Source: JALNZF01 sp964447405 (GTDB taxonomy: Bacteria > Nitrospirota > UBA9217). Taken from it: a DNA stretch of 64,000 bases. The position numbers were made by a program, and so were the translations under genes. Positions 42,329 to 51,187 of this stretch are shown one piece after another. The stretch lies in contig CAYUSP010000001.1 in NCBI GenBank assembly GCA_964447405.1, forward strand, positions 682,001 through 746,000, read 5' to 3'. The notes under the pieces are model-generated. The model was given only the letters and a program-made list of their open reading frames with translations. It was not told the origin of the DNA and did not search any database. Each line of letters starts with the position of its first letter. Within the stretch, counting starts at the first letter, position 1.

Positions 42329-43183
42329 TCACAGGCTATGGCCGCGTTTTCTTAAAAAAGAGATTACAGCTTCATCCCATGAAGGGATGCCAATATTCAG
42401 CAGAGTAGACAACATCTGATTGCTCATTGCCGAGAACTTCGGCCTCCGGGCAGGGAGATCAAACGCATCCATGGTGACCGGCCTGACGAACTTATTGATT
42501 CCCTGCTCCTTCAGAATGAGTTTTGCCCATTCGTACCGGGAGCAATAACCGCTGTTGGTCAGATGATACCTTCCTGTGATGGCTTGATCGATCGCTTTCA
42601 AGGTCACAGCAACAATGGTCTCCGTATAGGTGGGCACCGAAAACTCATCACAGGCGATCTTCAAGAAAGGACTGCTGCTGGACCATTCGAGAAGCTTGTG
42701 CACGAAATTCTGCTTACCGTCGCCGAATACCCAGCTGAGCCTGAAAACCAGGACACGGTCATGCTCCTCTAATGCGTGCTGTTCTCCGGCGAGTTTGCTT
42801 CTGCCGTATTCATTCAAAGGATGCACGGGATCGCTTTCAGAATACAGTCCGCTCTCCTTGGTGCCGTCGAACACATAATCAGAGCCGAAATGCACCAGGA
42901 AAATCTTTTGTTGCTGCGCTGCCTGAGCGAGATGCCGGGGGCCGGTAGCGTTGACCGCAAAAGCAACATCTCTATCTTTCTCAGCTTTGTCAACAAGGTT
43001 GTAGGCCGCACAATTGATGATAACGTCCGGCTTCACGGATGCTACTGCTTCAGTAACGGCACGGGCGTCCGTAATATCCAGAAGGGATTCATCGGGAGCA
43101 ACGCAGCAAATCGAGCGCTCTTCGAATCGCTTCAGGAATGCCTTTGCGAGCTGCCCGTTCTTTCCGGTGATAAGGTATTTCAT
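42329..43183 (-). CDS. rfbD: dTDP-4-dehydrorhamnose reductase
   Basis: A 284-residue SDR: YLITGKNGQLAKAF, DVIINCAAYNLVDKAE, VHFGSDYVFDG and YGRSKLAGEQ (YxxxK), RLSWVFG. It reduces the keto sugar to dTDP-L-rhamnose with NAD(P)H. It stands 13 bases upstream of rfbB. Confidence 0.93.
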   Translation of the reverse strand: MKYLITGKNGQLAKAFLKRFEERSICCVAPDESLLDITDARAVTEAVASVKPDVIINCAAYNLVDKAEKDRDVAFAVNATGPRHLAQAAQQQKIFLVHFGSDYVFDGTKESGLYSESDPVHPLNEYGRSKLAGEQHALEEHDRVLVFRLSWVFGDGKQNFVHKLLEWSSSSPFLKIACDEFSVPTYTETIVAVTLKAIDQAITGRYHLTNSGYCSRYEWAKLILKEQGINKFVRPVTMDAFDLPARRPKFSAMSNQMLSTLLNIGIPSWDEAVISFLRKRGHSL

Positions 43184-43192
43184 AGGGTTTGT

Positions 43193-43747
43193 TCAGAACG
43201 TGAAATTGTTCTCTGCGTCTTTGAGAACCGGAAGCAGTTTATCCTTGTCGGACAAAACCGGATGAGCGATCGGCCACGCAACATTGATATCCGAATCGTT
43301 CCAGATCACACCCCTTTCATCCGCGGGTGAATATTCATCAGTGCACTTGTACATGATATCGGCGCTCTCGCTCAAAACCTGGAAACCATGGGCAAAACCC
43401 GGCGGCACATACAGCATGAAGCGGTTCTCTTCGGACAATTCCATGCCTACCCATTTCCCGTAATGCGGGGAGTTTTTACGGATATCCACAGCTACATCAA
43501 AGATCCTTCCTCGCATGCACATGACCAGTTTCCCTTGCGCTCTTGGATATCGTTGATAATGCAGTCCCCGCAGGACTCCATGAGAGGACCTCGAGTAATT
43601 ATCCTGGACAAATGGCTCGGGAATTCCGTTGAGGACAAAATCAGCCTGTTTGTAATACTCAAGAAAAAAGCCGCGAACATCTCCGAATATCTTCGGGCAG
43701 ACAAGAACAGGGCCTTGAAGCTCAAGTTGCTTGAACTCAAAGGGCAT
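43193..43747 (-). CDS. rfbC: dTDP-4-dehydrorhamnose 3,5-epimerase
   Basis: A 184-residue cupin: VCPKIFGDVRGFFLEYY, QDNYSRSSHGVLRGLHYQ (catalytic His), DIRKNSPHYGKWVG, YVPPGFAHGFQVLSE and YSPADERGVIWND. The start overlaps the rfbA stop by 11 bases. Confidence 0.95.
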   Translation of the reverse strand: MPFEFKQLELQGPVLVCPKIFGDVRGFFLEYYKQADFVLNGIPEPFVQDNYSRSSHGVLRGLHYQRYPRAQGKLVMCMRGRIFDVAVDIRKNSPHYGKWVGMELSEENRFMLYVPPGFAHGFQVLSESADIMYKCTDEYSPADERGVIWNDSDINVAWPIAHPVLSDKDKLLPVLKDAENNFTF

Positions 43748-44630
43748 GCGGGACCTCCTGGCCTGCTATCATTTTGAGATATTCCCCATAGGCATTCTTC
43801 TTATAATACTCGGCTGCTTTGAGCAGCGTTTCCCTGGTAATATAGCCCCGTGCATAGGCAATTTCCTCGATGCACGCCAATTTCAGGCCCTGTCTTTTTT
43901 CTATGGTGGCGATAAATTCCCCTGCTTCAAGAAGGCTTTCATGAGTTCCGGTATCGAGCCATGCATAACCCCTTCCCATCAGTTCTACACGAAGCTGCTT
44001 TTGTCGGAGATACGTGTTGATCACATCGGTAATTTCAAGTTCTCCGCGCGCGGATGGGCGGATGTTTTTTGCGATACGAACAACCGTATTATCAACAAAA
44101 TAAAGCCCGGTAACTGCATATTTTGATTTCGGCTTTTTTGGTTTTTCTTCAACGGAAAGCACCTTGCCGCCGGCATCAAACTCAACAATGCCATACCGTT
44201 CCGGATCCTTCACATAGTAGCCGAATACCATTGCCCCACCCGCTGATTCAACATCTCGGACCGCCTGGGTAAGCAAATCCGTAAGGCCGTGGCCGAAAAA
44301 GATGTTGTCTCCCAGGACCAGGCAAACGGAATCATTCCCGATAAAATCCTCTCCAATGAGAAATGCCTCTGCAAGTCCATTTGGATGAACCTGCTCTTTA
44401 TAGCTAAATCGCAGGCCCAGATCGTCCCCAGATCCGAAAATATCCCTGAATCGCGGAAGATCGATGGGCGTTGAAATGATCAAAATATCCCTGATGCCGG
44501 CAAGCATCAGCACAGCTAATGGATAATAGATCATCGGCTTGTCATAGATCGGCAAAAGCTGTTTGCAAACCCCCCGGGTAATAGGATAGAGCCTCGTTCC
44601 GCTGCCACCCGCCAATATGATGCCTTTCAT
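43737..44630 (-). CDS. rfbA: glucose-1-phosphate thymidylyltransferase
   Basis: A 297-residue nucleotidyltransferase: GIILAGGSGTRLYPIT, LLPIYDKPMIYYPL, LGDNIFFGHG and TGLYFVDNTV, EITDVINTYL, GYAWLDTGTHESL. It makes dTDP-glucose. AAGGAG lies five bases before the ATG. Confidence 0.96.
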   Translation of the reverse strand: MKGIILAGGSGTRLYPITRGVCKQLLPIYDKPMIYYPLAVLMLAGIRDILIISTPIDLPRFRDIFGSGDDLGLRFSYKEQVHPNGLAEAFLIGEDFIGNDSVCLVLGDNIFFGHGLTDLLTQAVRDVESAGGAMVFGYYVKDPERYGIVEFDAGGKVLSVEEKPKKPKSKYAVTGLYFVDNTVVRIAKNIRPSARGELEITDVINTYLRQKQLRVELMGRGYAWLDTGTHESLLEAGEFIATIEKRQGLKLACIEEIAYARGYITRETLLKAAEYYKKNAYGEYLKMIAGQEVPHAL

Positions 44631-44700
44631 CCGTTGCTCCTTGTTTTCATCACAATTATCCTGAGGTTTCTTGTACCTCGCATCAGATTTCCTCAGACGC

Positions 44701-45693
44701 TCAACTGTCAGTGATCATTTTTTTCAGCTCGTCGGGTCGCACCGTGGCAGTGCCCACGACACCCACGACGATCCCGGCAGCGTTGTTGGCTATCCGCGCA
44801 GCATCCACCAGACTGGCGCCTACAGCCATGGCAAGAGTAAGAGCACTGATGACCGTATCACCCGCGCCAGTCACATCATATACGGCACGGGCGACCGTCG
44901 GGATATGAGTCACTTTATTGCTATGTTCAAAAAGGCTCATGCCCTGCTCCCCTCGTGTGATCAGCACGGCGCGGCATTTCAAATTTCTCAGCAAAAGGGC
45001 GCCCGCCTGAAGCAGAGATTGTTCATCGTCGATGTCGATCTTCGATCCCAGGGAAGCCTCGTTGATGTTCGGTGTCAGGATGGTTACACCGCTGTACATG
45101 CCGAAATGATTTACTTTTGGGTCCACGGAAACGACCAGTTTGTGTCGCTTTGCCAGCTTGACAATATCGCGGACAAGTTCCCTGGTGATCACCCCTTTGG
45201 AATAATCGGAGATAACTATGGCATCGAGGCCTGCGGCGACCTTTTGCTTAACCATATCGAACAGGCGGCGATGAAGGCCTGGTTCGATGCGCTCCTTGCT
45301 CTCCCTATCGAACCGTACAACCTGCTGGCTGTGGGCGATGATCCGCGTTTTTATCGTGGTCGGTCGGGAAGCATCTGCGATAATTCCATCGGAATCGATG
45401 CCCTGCTTCTGAAGCATCCGAATGAGTTGTTTTCCCGCGTCATCACTGCCGATTACACCACAGATGCCCACAGAACCGCCGAGCGCATGGATGTTGTGAA
45501 CGACATTGGCAGAACCTCCCAGAAGAAGGTTTTCACGGGATACATTGACAACAGGGACAGGCGCCTCAGGAGAAATGCGGGACACTTTTCCCCAGATGTA
45601 ATGGTCCAGAACAATGTCTCCAACAACCAGTATCCTGGCTTTTGGGAAATGCTCTATAATGGCATGAAGCCGTTTACGTTCGCTGATGGGCAT
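44701..45693 (-). CDS. rfaE1: D-glycero-beta-D-manno-heptose-7-phosphate kinase
   Basis: About 330 residues of the PfkB kinase family: VVGDIVLDHYIWG, RISPEAPVPVV, GGSANVVHNI, catalytic DVTGAGDTVISA, and TILTPNINEAS. It is the first half only; the C-terminal adenylyltransferase of bifunctional HldE is absent, so rfaE2 must be separate. I start at MPISERK (45693), seven bases after the preceding gene; a longer frame would overlap it by 47 bases. Confidence 0.92.
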   Translation of the reverse strand: MPISERKRLHAIIEHFPKARILVVGDIVLDHYIWGKVSRISPEAPVPVVNVSRENLLLGGSANVVHNIHALGGSVGICGVIGSDDAGKQLIRMLQKQGIDSDGIIADASRPTTIKTRIIAHSQQVVRFDRESKERIEPGLHRRLFDMVKQKVAAGLDAIVISDYSKGVITRELVRDIVKLAKRHKLVVSVDPKVNHFGMYSGVTILTPNINEASLGSKIDIDDEQSLLQAGALLLRNLKCRAVLITRGEQGMSLFEHSNKVTHIPTVARAVYDVTGAGDTVISALTLAMAVGASLVDAARIANNAAGIVVGVVGTATVRPDELKKMITDS

Positions 45694-45700
45694 CCTGATG

Positions 45701-46489
45701 TTATTTCCCGTCCTGTATTTCAATAAGCGTGGCAATGATGGATCCAATGGAGATCTTGCTTTTCATGAGAACCGGCAGCTTGCGGTCATCATCCGTGATC
45801 CAAATGAAGATCTCACCCTTATGCATGAAAACGCCTTCGTATTTGGGATAGGTTTTAACCATAATCGTTTTAAACTCACCCGCTGGTGTGGTAATTGTTT
45901 CCCTGCCCAGCGTATGGACCTCGATAGCCCAGGTCTTACCGCTGTCGTGTACATCCACGATGATCGGTTTCCCAACAATGAAATCCTGCCGCGTTCTTAC
46001 GTAGTAGAGCGATGATAACGCATCAAGTACGCGCTCCGGCACCGTATGGGTCTCCGGCACGCCGTTATTTATGATGACCCTGACCGTGCTGTTTTCTCGG
46101 TCGAAGGTCATTTCCCGCGCTCTCTTTCTTGTTCCATGGCTTTCCTTGAGCGTAAACGCGATGCTTCGTAAATCGTCGGCATCCACAATGCTTTCGACCA
46201 TATCGCGAACCGGATAAACGACGTCCACCATCCCGACCGAATGCGTCCGTGAAATCAGCTGCAGCGTCTTCCTGTCGCGCACGGTTTCGCCGTTCCTCAC
46301 TTCCATCACCGCGATTCCGGCTTGTAGGATTTTTGACCAGCTTACACTGTAGGTCATTTTTTCCCCTGAGACAAAAGCATTGTTCACCGTTCGTGTATTA
46401 TTATGATGAACAGCCTTTTTGGGAAGTTCCGCTGAAAGTGCTGAGGTGTAAAAGATTAAAACACAAAAAAGAGGTATCGCGAGTTTCAT
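45701..46489 (-). CDS. DUF3108 periplasmic protein
   Basis: A 262-residue protein with a signal sequence (about 3-18, cleavage near ALSA-EL). The DUF3108 pattern is visible: GEKMTYSVSWSKILQAGIAVMEV, PERVLDALSSLYYVR, TPAGEFKTIMVKTYPKYEGVF and IFIWITDDDRKLPVLMKSKISIGSI. The family is mostly beta-stranded and of unknown function, found near envelope genes. It is the first gene of the leftward envelope run. Confidence 0.82.
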   Translation of the reverse strand: MKLAIPLFCVLIFYTSALSAELPKKAVHHNNTRTVNNAFVSGEKMTYSVSWSKILQAGIAVMEVRNGETVRDRKTLQLISRTHSVGMVDVVYPVRDMVESIVDADDLRSIAFTLKESHGTRKRAREMTFDRENSTVRVIINNGVPETHTVPERVLDALSSLYYVRTRQDFIVGKPIIVDVHDSGKTWAIEVHTLGRETITTPAGEFKTIMVKTYPKYEGVFMHKGEIFIWITDDDRKLPVLMKSKISIGSIIATLIEIQDGK

Positions 46490-46690
46490 GATGTCCTGTC
46501 CCCTGCCGGCCAAAGTGTACATCAGCCTGCTCGGAATGGTATATAATATTGAAAAGACACACCGTTGTAAAGACTTTTATTGCAGGATGGTATGCCACGT
46601 ATTCATGTCTTCATCTGTTTTTTTGTTGCCCGGGAAATGCTTTTATACTACTATGCCCCAGCCGCATTGTAAAAGGATATCCCTCCAGTC

Positions 46691-47692
46691 ATGAGCAAGG
46701 TCTCAGCATATACCAGAATTCTCATCATCAAACCGGGAGCCATTGGCGACCTGTTACAGCTTACGCCTGTTATTCGCGGCCTCTCCCACCAATATCCTGG
46801 TTCGAAAATCACGATGCTCACCGGCACTTCCGCTACCGCTACGCTGTTCCAGTACAATAACCACGTCTCAGAAACGATCGTTTATGACAAACGCAGCCGC
46901 TGTTCGAAGCTCGTGCAATTATGGCACAAGATCAGATCGCAACGATACGACCTCGTGCTGCAATTTCAGCGCAGTAATCTGAAAGCCTGGCTCCTGGCAT
47001 CCGCGGCCCTTCCCTCGCGCATTCTCGTGTATAAGAAATCCAACGATCCTTCCATGCACGTTGTCGACAACTATCTGTCAACCCTGCAGTCCCTGGGCAT
47101 TTCGGTCTCTGATCGTCATCTCGACTTGTTCGTAGGAAAGGAAGATGATCAGTATGCAGCGACGCTATTCGCTGAAAACGGGCTCATCAATAGACCGGTC
47201 ATTGCCATAAATCCCGGTGCCAGCCATGCCGTGAACCGCTGGAGCGTCAGCAAGTTTGCAGCGTTGACTGATGCCCTCATCACACGTTTTAACGCTCGTG
47301 TTATCATCGTGGGAGGCGACGCGGACGTGCCGCTTGCCGACGGGATCATCGCCCTGGCATCGCAGGAGCCGATTACGCTCTGTGGCAGGACCACTCTGCT
47401 GCAGCTCGGTGCGATCCTGAAGAAATGTGCCATTCTGATTAGCGGTGATACCGGCCCGCTGCATCTTGCCACAGCGGTAGGGACAAAAGTCATTGCGCTC
47501 TTTGGGGCTGCGGACCCGGCGCGAACGGGTCCGGTAGGGGTCACCCATACAATCATCAAGGCAAAAGACCTGGCCTGCGTTCCCTGCCGCAGCCGAAACT
47601 GCCGAACGCGAGATGCCGCATGCATGGAAGTGATATCCATTGAAGATGTCGTTGAGGCAGTGAACGACCTTCTCGGTGAAGAAATGAAATGA
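46691..47692 (+). CDS. waaF: heptosyltransferase family (GT9) protein
   Basis: A 333-residue GT-B protein: ILIIKPGAIGDLLQLTPVIRGL at the N-terminus and VIAINPGAS, LISGDTGPLHLATAVGT and IALFGAADPARTGPV in the second domain. It would add ADP-heptose to the inner core of lipopolysaccharide, matching the heptose kinase gene across the divergent region. A Cys cluster near the end (CVPCRSRNC...AAC) is frequent in the family. The exact heptose position (WaaC, WaaF or WaaQ) cannot be told, so the symbol is tentative. Confidence 0.85.
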   Translation: MSKVSAYTRILIIKPGAIGDLLQLTPVIRGLSHQYPGSKITMLTGTSATATLFQYNNHVSETIVYDKRSRCSKLVQLWHKIRSQRYDLVLQFQRSNLKAWLLASAALPSRILVYKKSNDPSMHVVDNYLSTLQSLGISVSDRHLDLFVGKEDDQYAATLFAENGLINRPVIAINPGASHAVNRWSVSKFAALTDALITRFNARVIIVGGDADVPLADGIIALASQEPITLCGRTTLLQLGAILKKCAILISGDTGPLHLATAVGTKVIALFGAADPARTGPVGVTHTIIKAKDLACVPCRSRNCRTRDAACMEVISIEDVVEAVNDLLGEEMK

Positions 47693-47803
47693 CAGGTATG
47701 ATGTGCATCATGGATAGACCTTTTCTGCCATGATACTATACGATCGAAATCAGCGAATATGCTTATATTATGGCAAATCCAACCCGAGAAAGGAGAAATC
47801 ACA

Positions 47804-47986
47804 ATGGCTCAACCCAAGATAGACATGGATCTTTGCATCGGATGCGGACTCTGTTCTGAAATGTGCCCCAAGGTATTCGAACTGCGGGACGACAAGGCAT
47901 GGATCCTTAATCCCGGTGCATGCGACACCTGTGACTGCCAGCAGGCGGTCGACAGTTGCCCAGTCACGGCAATATCAATGGAATAA
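47804..47986 (+). CDS. 4Fe-4S ferredoxin
   Basis: A 60-residue ferredoxin with AAGGAG nine bases before the ATG at 47804. First cluster site is CIGCGLCSEMCP; the C-terminal part has C-x2-C-x-C ... CP (CDTCDCQQAVDSCP). One [4Fe-4S] cluster is certain from the pattern and the extra cysteines may form a disulfide, as in Thermotoga-type ferredoxins. It is likely transcribed alone and is followed by a hairpin. Confidence 0.9.
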   Translation: MAQPKIDMDLCIGCGLCSEMCPKVFELRDDKAWILNPGACDTCDCQQAVDSCPVTAISME

Positions 47987-48043
47987 GGATCGCACCGGTA
48001 ACAATACTGACTCTCCTGCACAAGCAATAATACATCGGCGTCG

Positions 48044-48069
48044 ACCGGGGTGTTCTCGGACACCCCGGT
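48044..48069 (+). terminator. hairpin after the ferredoxin gene
   Basis: ACCGGGGTGT-tctcgg-ACACCCCGGT, ten perfect pairs, about 60 bases past the stop. The following sequence (TGCTTC) is not a strong T run. Confidence 0.6.
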
Positions 48070-48189
48070 TGCTTCACTCAACGGCGAGCGCATGCAGGGC
48101 TGGTGTCTGCGTGATCAAATACTCGTCATAAACCGCTATAAATCCATATCATTATTGACAATAGTCCAGGTGTTTGATAAGGTATTCCT

Positions 48190-49593
48190 GTGAAGCAACC
48201 CTTATCGAAAAAGCACTTTCCCTTTCTATCTTCCCTGTTGGATTTTATCATCCCCGCACGGCTCTTTGCGCGAATCACCATCGCGAGCAAAATGATGCTT
48301 GGCTATATGACGCTCGTGGGACTGACCGTTATCGTGGTCTTTTACGCGCTTTTCAACCTTCAGCGCATCAACACGCTGAACAGCAGCATTGTGAAGACGG
48401 ACATACAAGCGGAGGAAGCTGCCGGCAAAATGCTCGATGCTCTGCTGGCACAGGATACCTACGAAAAACGATATTTAATCCTGAAAAGCGGCGACATGCG
48501 CTCTCTTTTCATCAAACGCGGCAGGGAATTCGACGCCTGGCTGGCAGCAATCAAGTCCCTTCCCGGCATTGAGGAGGCTCCGCTCGAGCACATCGCCGGC
48601 CTGCACCTTCAGTACAACGAACTCTTCTTGAAGGAGAGCCGGATGATCCGTGATCAGCGCTTTTCGCAGGCAAATGCCCTATCCGAGCACCAGTTGAAAG
48701 CTGTTCTGGACGAACTGCTCGAGGCTTTGAGAAGCCTGTCCGACCATGCCAAGGAGTCCCAGGAATCCAAAATGAAGCAAATCAGCGAGATCGGCAAATC
48801 CGCATTCATGACTACCGCTGTTCTATGCGTTGTCAGCATTGTGATGGGCGCTGTCGCGGGTTTGTTCGTGACCCGTCACATATCTTCATCCATCCACCAA
48901 CTCAAGGAAGCGACCGTACATATTGCCGAGGGTAACTTTGACTACGATCCTAAAATAACGACGCAGGATGAAATCGGCGACCTATCCAAAGCATTTCTCA
49001 CCATGGGTTCACGGCTCAGGAAACTCGAGGAAATGTACCTGGACGCGAGCCCCTTGACGCGCCTACCCGGCGGCATCGCCATTGAGAATGTCCTCAAAAA
49101 ACGCATCGATGCGAAACAACCGCTGGCCTTTTGCGTTCTTGACCTGGACAATTTCAAGGCTTTTAATGATCGCTACGGATATGCCAATGGCAGCGAGGTG
49201 ATCAAGGAAACCGCGAAGATCATCGAAAGCACCGTAAAAGCCAAAGGAAATTCTGATGACTTCATCGGTCATGTAGGCGGCGACGATTTTGTGGTCATTA
49301 CGACGCCGAAGTTGATGACAACCCTGGCAAGCGAGATCATATCTCAGTTCGACAAACGAATACCGGAATTCTACGAGCCAATTGATCGTCAGCAGGGATT
49401 CATCCTCGGGAAAACGAGGCAGGGCATTGATATGCATTTCCCCATCATGACCATTTCAATAGCAATCGTGACGAGCGAACACCGTAATCTTGCGAATCCG
49501 CTTGAAGCATCGGAAATAGCGGCTGAACTGAAGGATTATGCGAAAACTATCCCCAAGAGCATCTACGTGGTTGACAAGAGGAGGATTGTGTGA
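48190..49593 (+). CDS. membrane GGDEF-domain protein (GGDDF variant) with HAMP
   Basis: A 467-residue protein starting at GTG with AAGG upstream. There are two membrane spans (about 37-57 and 204-226) around a helical periplasmic sensor, then HAMP (about 226-280) and a GGDEF-like domain. The active loop is HVGGDDF rather than GGDEF; metal-binding LDLDNFKAFND and RLPGG remain. The variant may reduce or keep cyclase activity; some act only as GTP sensors. A coiled linker precedes the domain. The stop overlaps the next GTG start (GTGTGA). Confidence 0.85.
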   Translation: MKQPLSKKHFPFLSSLLDFIIPARLFARITIASKMMLGYMTLVGLTVIVVFYALFNLQRINTLNSSIVKTDIQAEEAAGKMLDALLAQDTYEKRYLILKSGDMRSLFIKRGREFDAWLAAIKSLPGIEEAPLEHIAGLHLQYNELFLKESRMIRDQRFSQANALSEHQLKAVLDELLEALRSLSDHAKESQESKMKQISEIGKSAFMTTAVLCVVSIVMGAVAGLFVTRHISSSIHQLKEATVHIAEGNFDYDPKITTQDEIGDLSKAFLTMGSRLRKLEEMYLDASPLTRLPGGIAIENVLKKRIDAKQPLAFCVLDLDNFKAFNDRYGYANGSEVIKETAKIIESTVKAKGNSDDFIGHVGGDDFVVITTPKLMTTLASEIISQFDKRIPEFYEPIDRQQGFILGKTRQGIDMHFPIMTISIAIVTSEHRNLANPLEASEIAAELKDYAKTIPKSIYVVDKRRIV

Positions 49594-50045
49594 GACAGGT
49601 CGTCATCGCGATATTAGTATTTACATGGTTGTCGGGATGCGCTCCTGTTTCAGCCCCATTGCACTTCATTTCGGATGGAGAAATACGGCTTCAACGGGCA
49701 ACAACGTTCATGAAGGATAAAAATTACCTTGCCGCTCTTACGGAATTCAAACTGATCAGAAGTGAATACCCTGGCTCGCCTGAAGCGGCATCTGCTCATT
49801 TTACAACTGCGCTCATCCACGCAATGCCGGATAATCCCGAGATGAATATTGGCGAGGCGATCCAGGAATTCGAAGCATTTCGCAGAAAATATCCGGATGA
49901 TAAGAGGTCACAGGAAACTGAGGCCTGGATCTTTACCCTTACCTCGAACATGGAACTGAAAAAAGAAAATGACAAGCTGAATAAAAACATAGAGCAGCTG
50001 AAGCGACTCGATATCCGGCATGAGGAGCTACGGAAAGGAAAGTAG
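49590..50045 (+). CDS. outer-membrane assembly-type lipoprotein
   Basis: A 151-residue protein with a lipobox LSGC at residues 15-18, so a lipoprotein (residue after Cys is Ala, suggesting outer-membrane sorting in Proteobacterial rules). Two TPR-like helix pairs follow (FMKDKNYLAALTEFKLIRSEYPGS and AIQEFEAFRRKYPDDKRSQETEAW) as in BamD/YbgF-type proteins, then a charged coiled coil to the end. Function unknown. It overlaps the GGDDF gene by four bases, so they are co-translated. Confidence 0.7.
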   Translation: MRQVVIAILVFTWLSGCAPVSAPLHFISDGEIRLQRATTFMKDKNYLAALTEFKLIRSEYPGSPEAASAHFTTALIHAMPDNPEMNIGEAIQEFEAFRRKYPDDKRSQETEAWIFTLTSNMELKKENDKLNKNIEQLKRLDIRHEELRKGK

Positions 50046-50084
50046 CGCCAAGACACAGATCTAAGTAATTTCACCTGCAAAAGC

Positions 50085-51128
50085 ATGTCACTATATTTCC
50101 TCTTTCCCGGCGATTCTATTTACATGATCATGAGAAGATTTAAGACATCCATTTATATTACGATATTACTCATACTGACATCATCAACCATAGCACGAAA
50201 TCGTATATGGCAGGATGAGCTTAGTACCTGGGGTGATATTGTAGCCAATAATCCGGACAAACCGAGGGGGTATAACAGCCTCGGTTATGCCTATGCCCGC
50301 AACGGCCAGATTGACAAGGCATGGGAACTGTATGAGACGGCCGTTGCTTTATACAAGAAGCATGGGGGGCAAAAAGGAGGTCTCTATAATGTCTATATAA
50401 ACCGGGGACTGGCCTATGTCAAACTACAGAAATATGAAAGCGCTATAGCAGAGTACAACATGGCCATAGCCCTCCTGCCGGATTTTTCTGTTGCTTATAA
50501 TAACCGCGGCGTAGCATATTTTTCTCAAAAAGAACTGGCAAAGGCGCTGGATGATTTCACCAAAGCACTTACCCTTAATCCAAACTATGTTGACGCCTAT
50601 CATAGTCGAGGTTTTGCTCTCTTTAGCATGGGTCGCTATGATGAAGCGATCCGTGATATGACCGCCGCTATTCGTTTGAATCCTGACAAATCAAGTTTAT
50701 ACAGTATCCGCGGAAAAGCCTATGAGAAAAAAGGAGAACATGATAGGGCCATCGATGACCTGAATCGGGCGATCTCGACCAATCCGTCAGAACCATCGAG
50801 CTATATATATCGAGGACTCGCTTTTGACGGAACAGGACAATTCCCGAACGCAATACATGATTTCACCATAGCGATCATATTGGGCGCCAAGAATGCGCAA
50901 AGCTATGTCAATAGAGGTGTAACGTACGGAAAACAGGGTCTCTATGATAACGCTTTGAAGGATTTTAACCAGGCAATCGCATTGGAACCCAATGTGGTCA
51001 GCCACTACCGTAACCGCGGGTATCTTTATCATCTGAGCGGTAACCGTAATGCAGCTATGGCAGACTTCAAAAAAGCATGTTCTCTTGGCGATAAGACTGC
51101 ATGCGCCGGGCTGCGAAAAGGATTATAA
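50085..51128 (+). CDS. TPR protein with N-terminal signal or anchor
   Basis: Up to 347 residues (334 if started at the ATG at 50124). After a hydrophobic segment (about 21-35) about eight tetratricopeptide repeats run to the end, with motifs such as AYNNRGVAYFSQKELAKALDDF. The NRIWQDELSTWGDIV segment followed by TPRs resembles the last part of large multi-span O-glycosyltransferase-like proteins, so this may be a truncated or detached TPR tail. Sel1-like KKACSLGDKTACAGL closes it. The partner is unknown. The start lacks a convincing ribosome-binding site. Confidence 0.7.
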   Translation: MSLYFLFPGDSIYMIMRRFKTSIYITILLILTSSTIARNRIWQDELSTWGDIVANNPDKPRGYNSLGYAYARNGQIDKAWELYETAVALYKKHGGQKGGLYNVYINRGLAYVKLQKYESAIAEYNMAIALLPDFSVAYNNRGVAYFSQKELAKALDDFTKALTLNPNYVDAYHSRGFALFSMGRYDEAIRDMTAAIRLNPDKSSLYSIRGKAYEKKGEHDRAIDDLNRAISTNPSEPSSYIYRGLAFDGTGQFPNAIHDFTIAIILGAKNAQSYVNRGVTYGKQGLYDNALKDFNQAIALEPNVVSHYRNRGYLYHLSGNRNAAMADFKKACSLGDKTACAGLRKGL

Positions 51129-51187
51129 CGTCACGTTGAGTGGGTGCATGGATTGGGTGTAAGACGCTGGTTCCCGTAACATGCTGA

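Noticed and set aside
44671..45726. 351-codon plus-strand frame over the heptose kinase gene
   Set aside because: Antisense shadow of a PfkB kinase with intact motifs.
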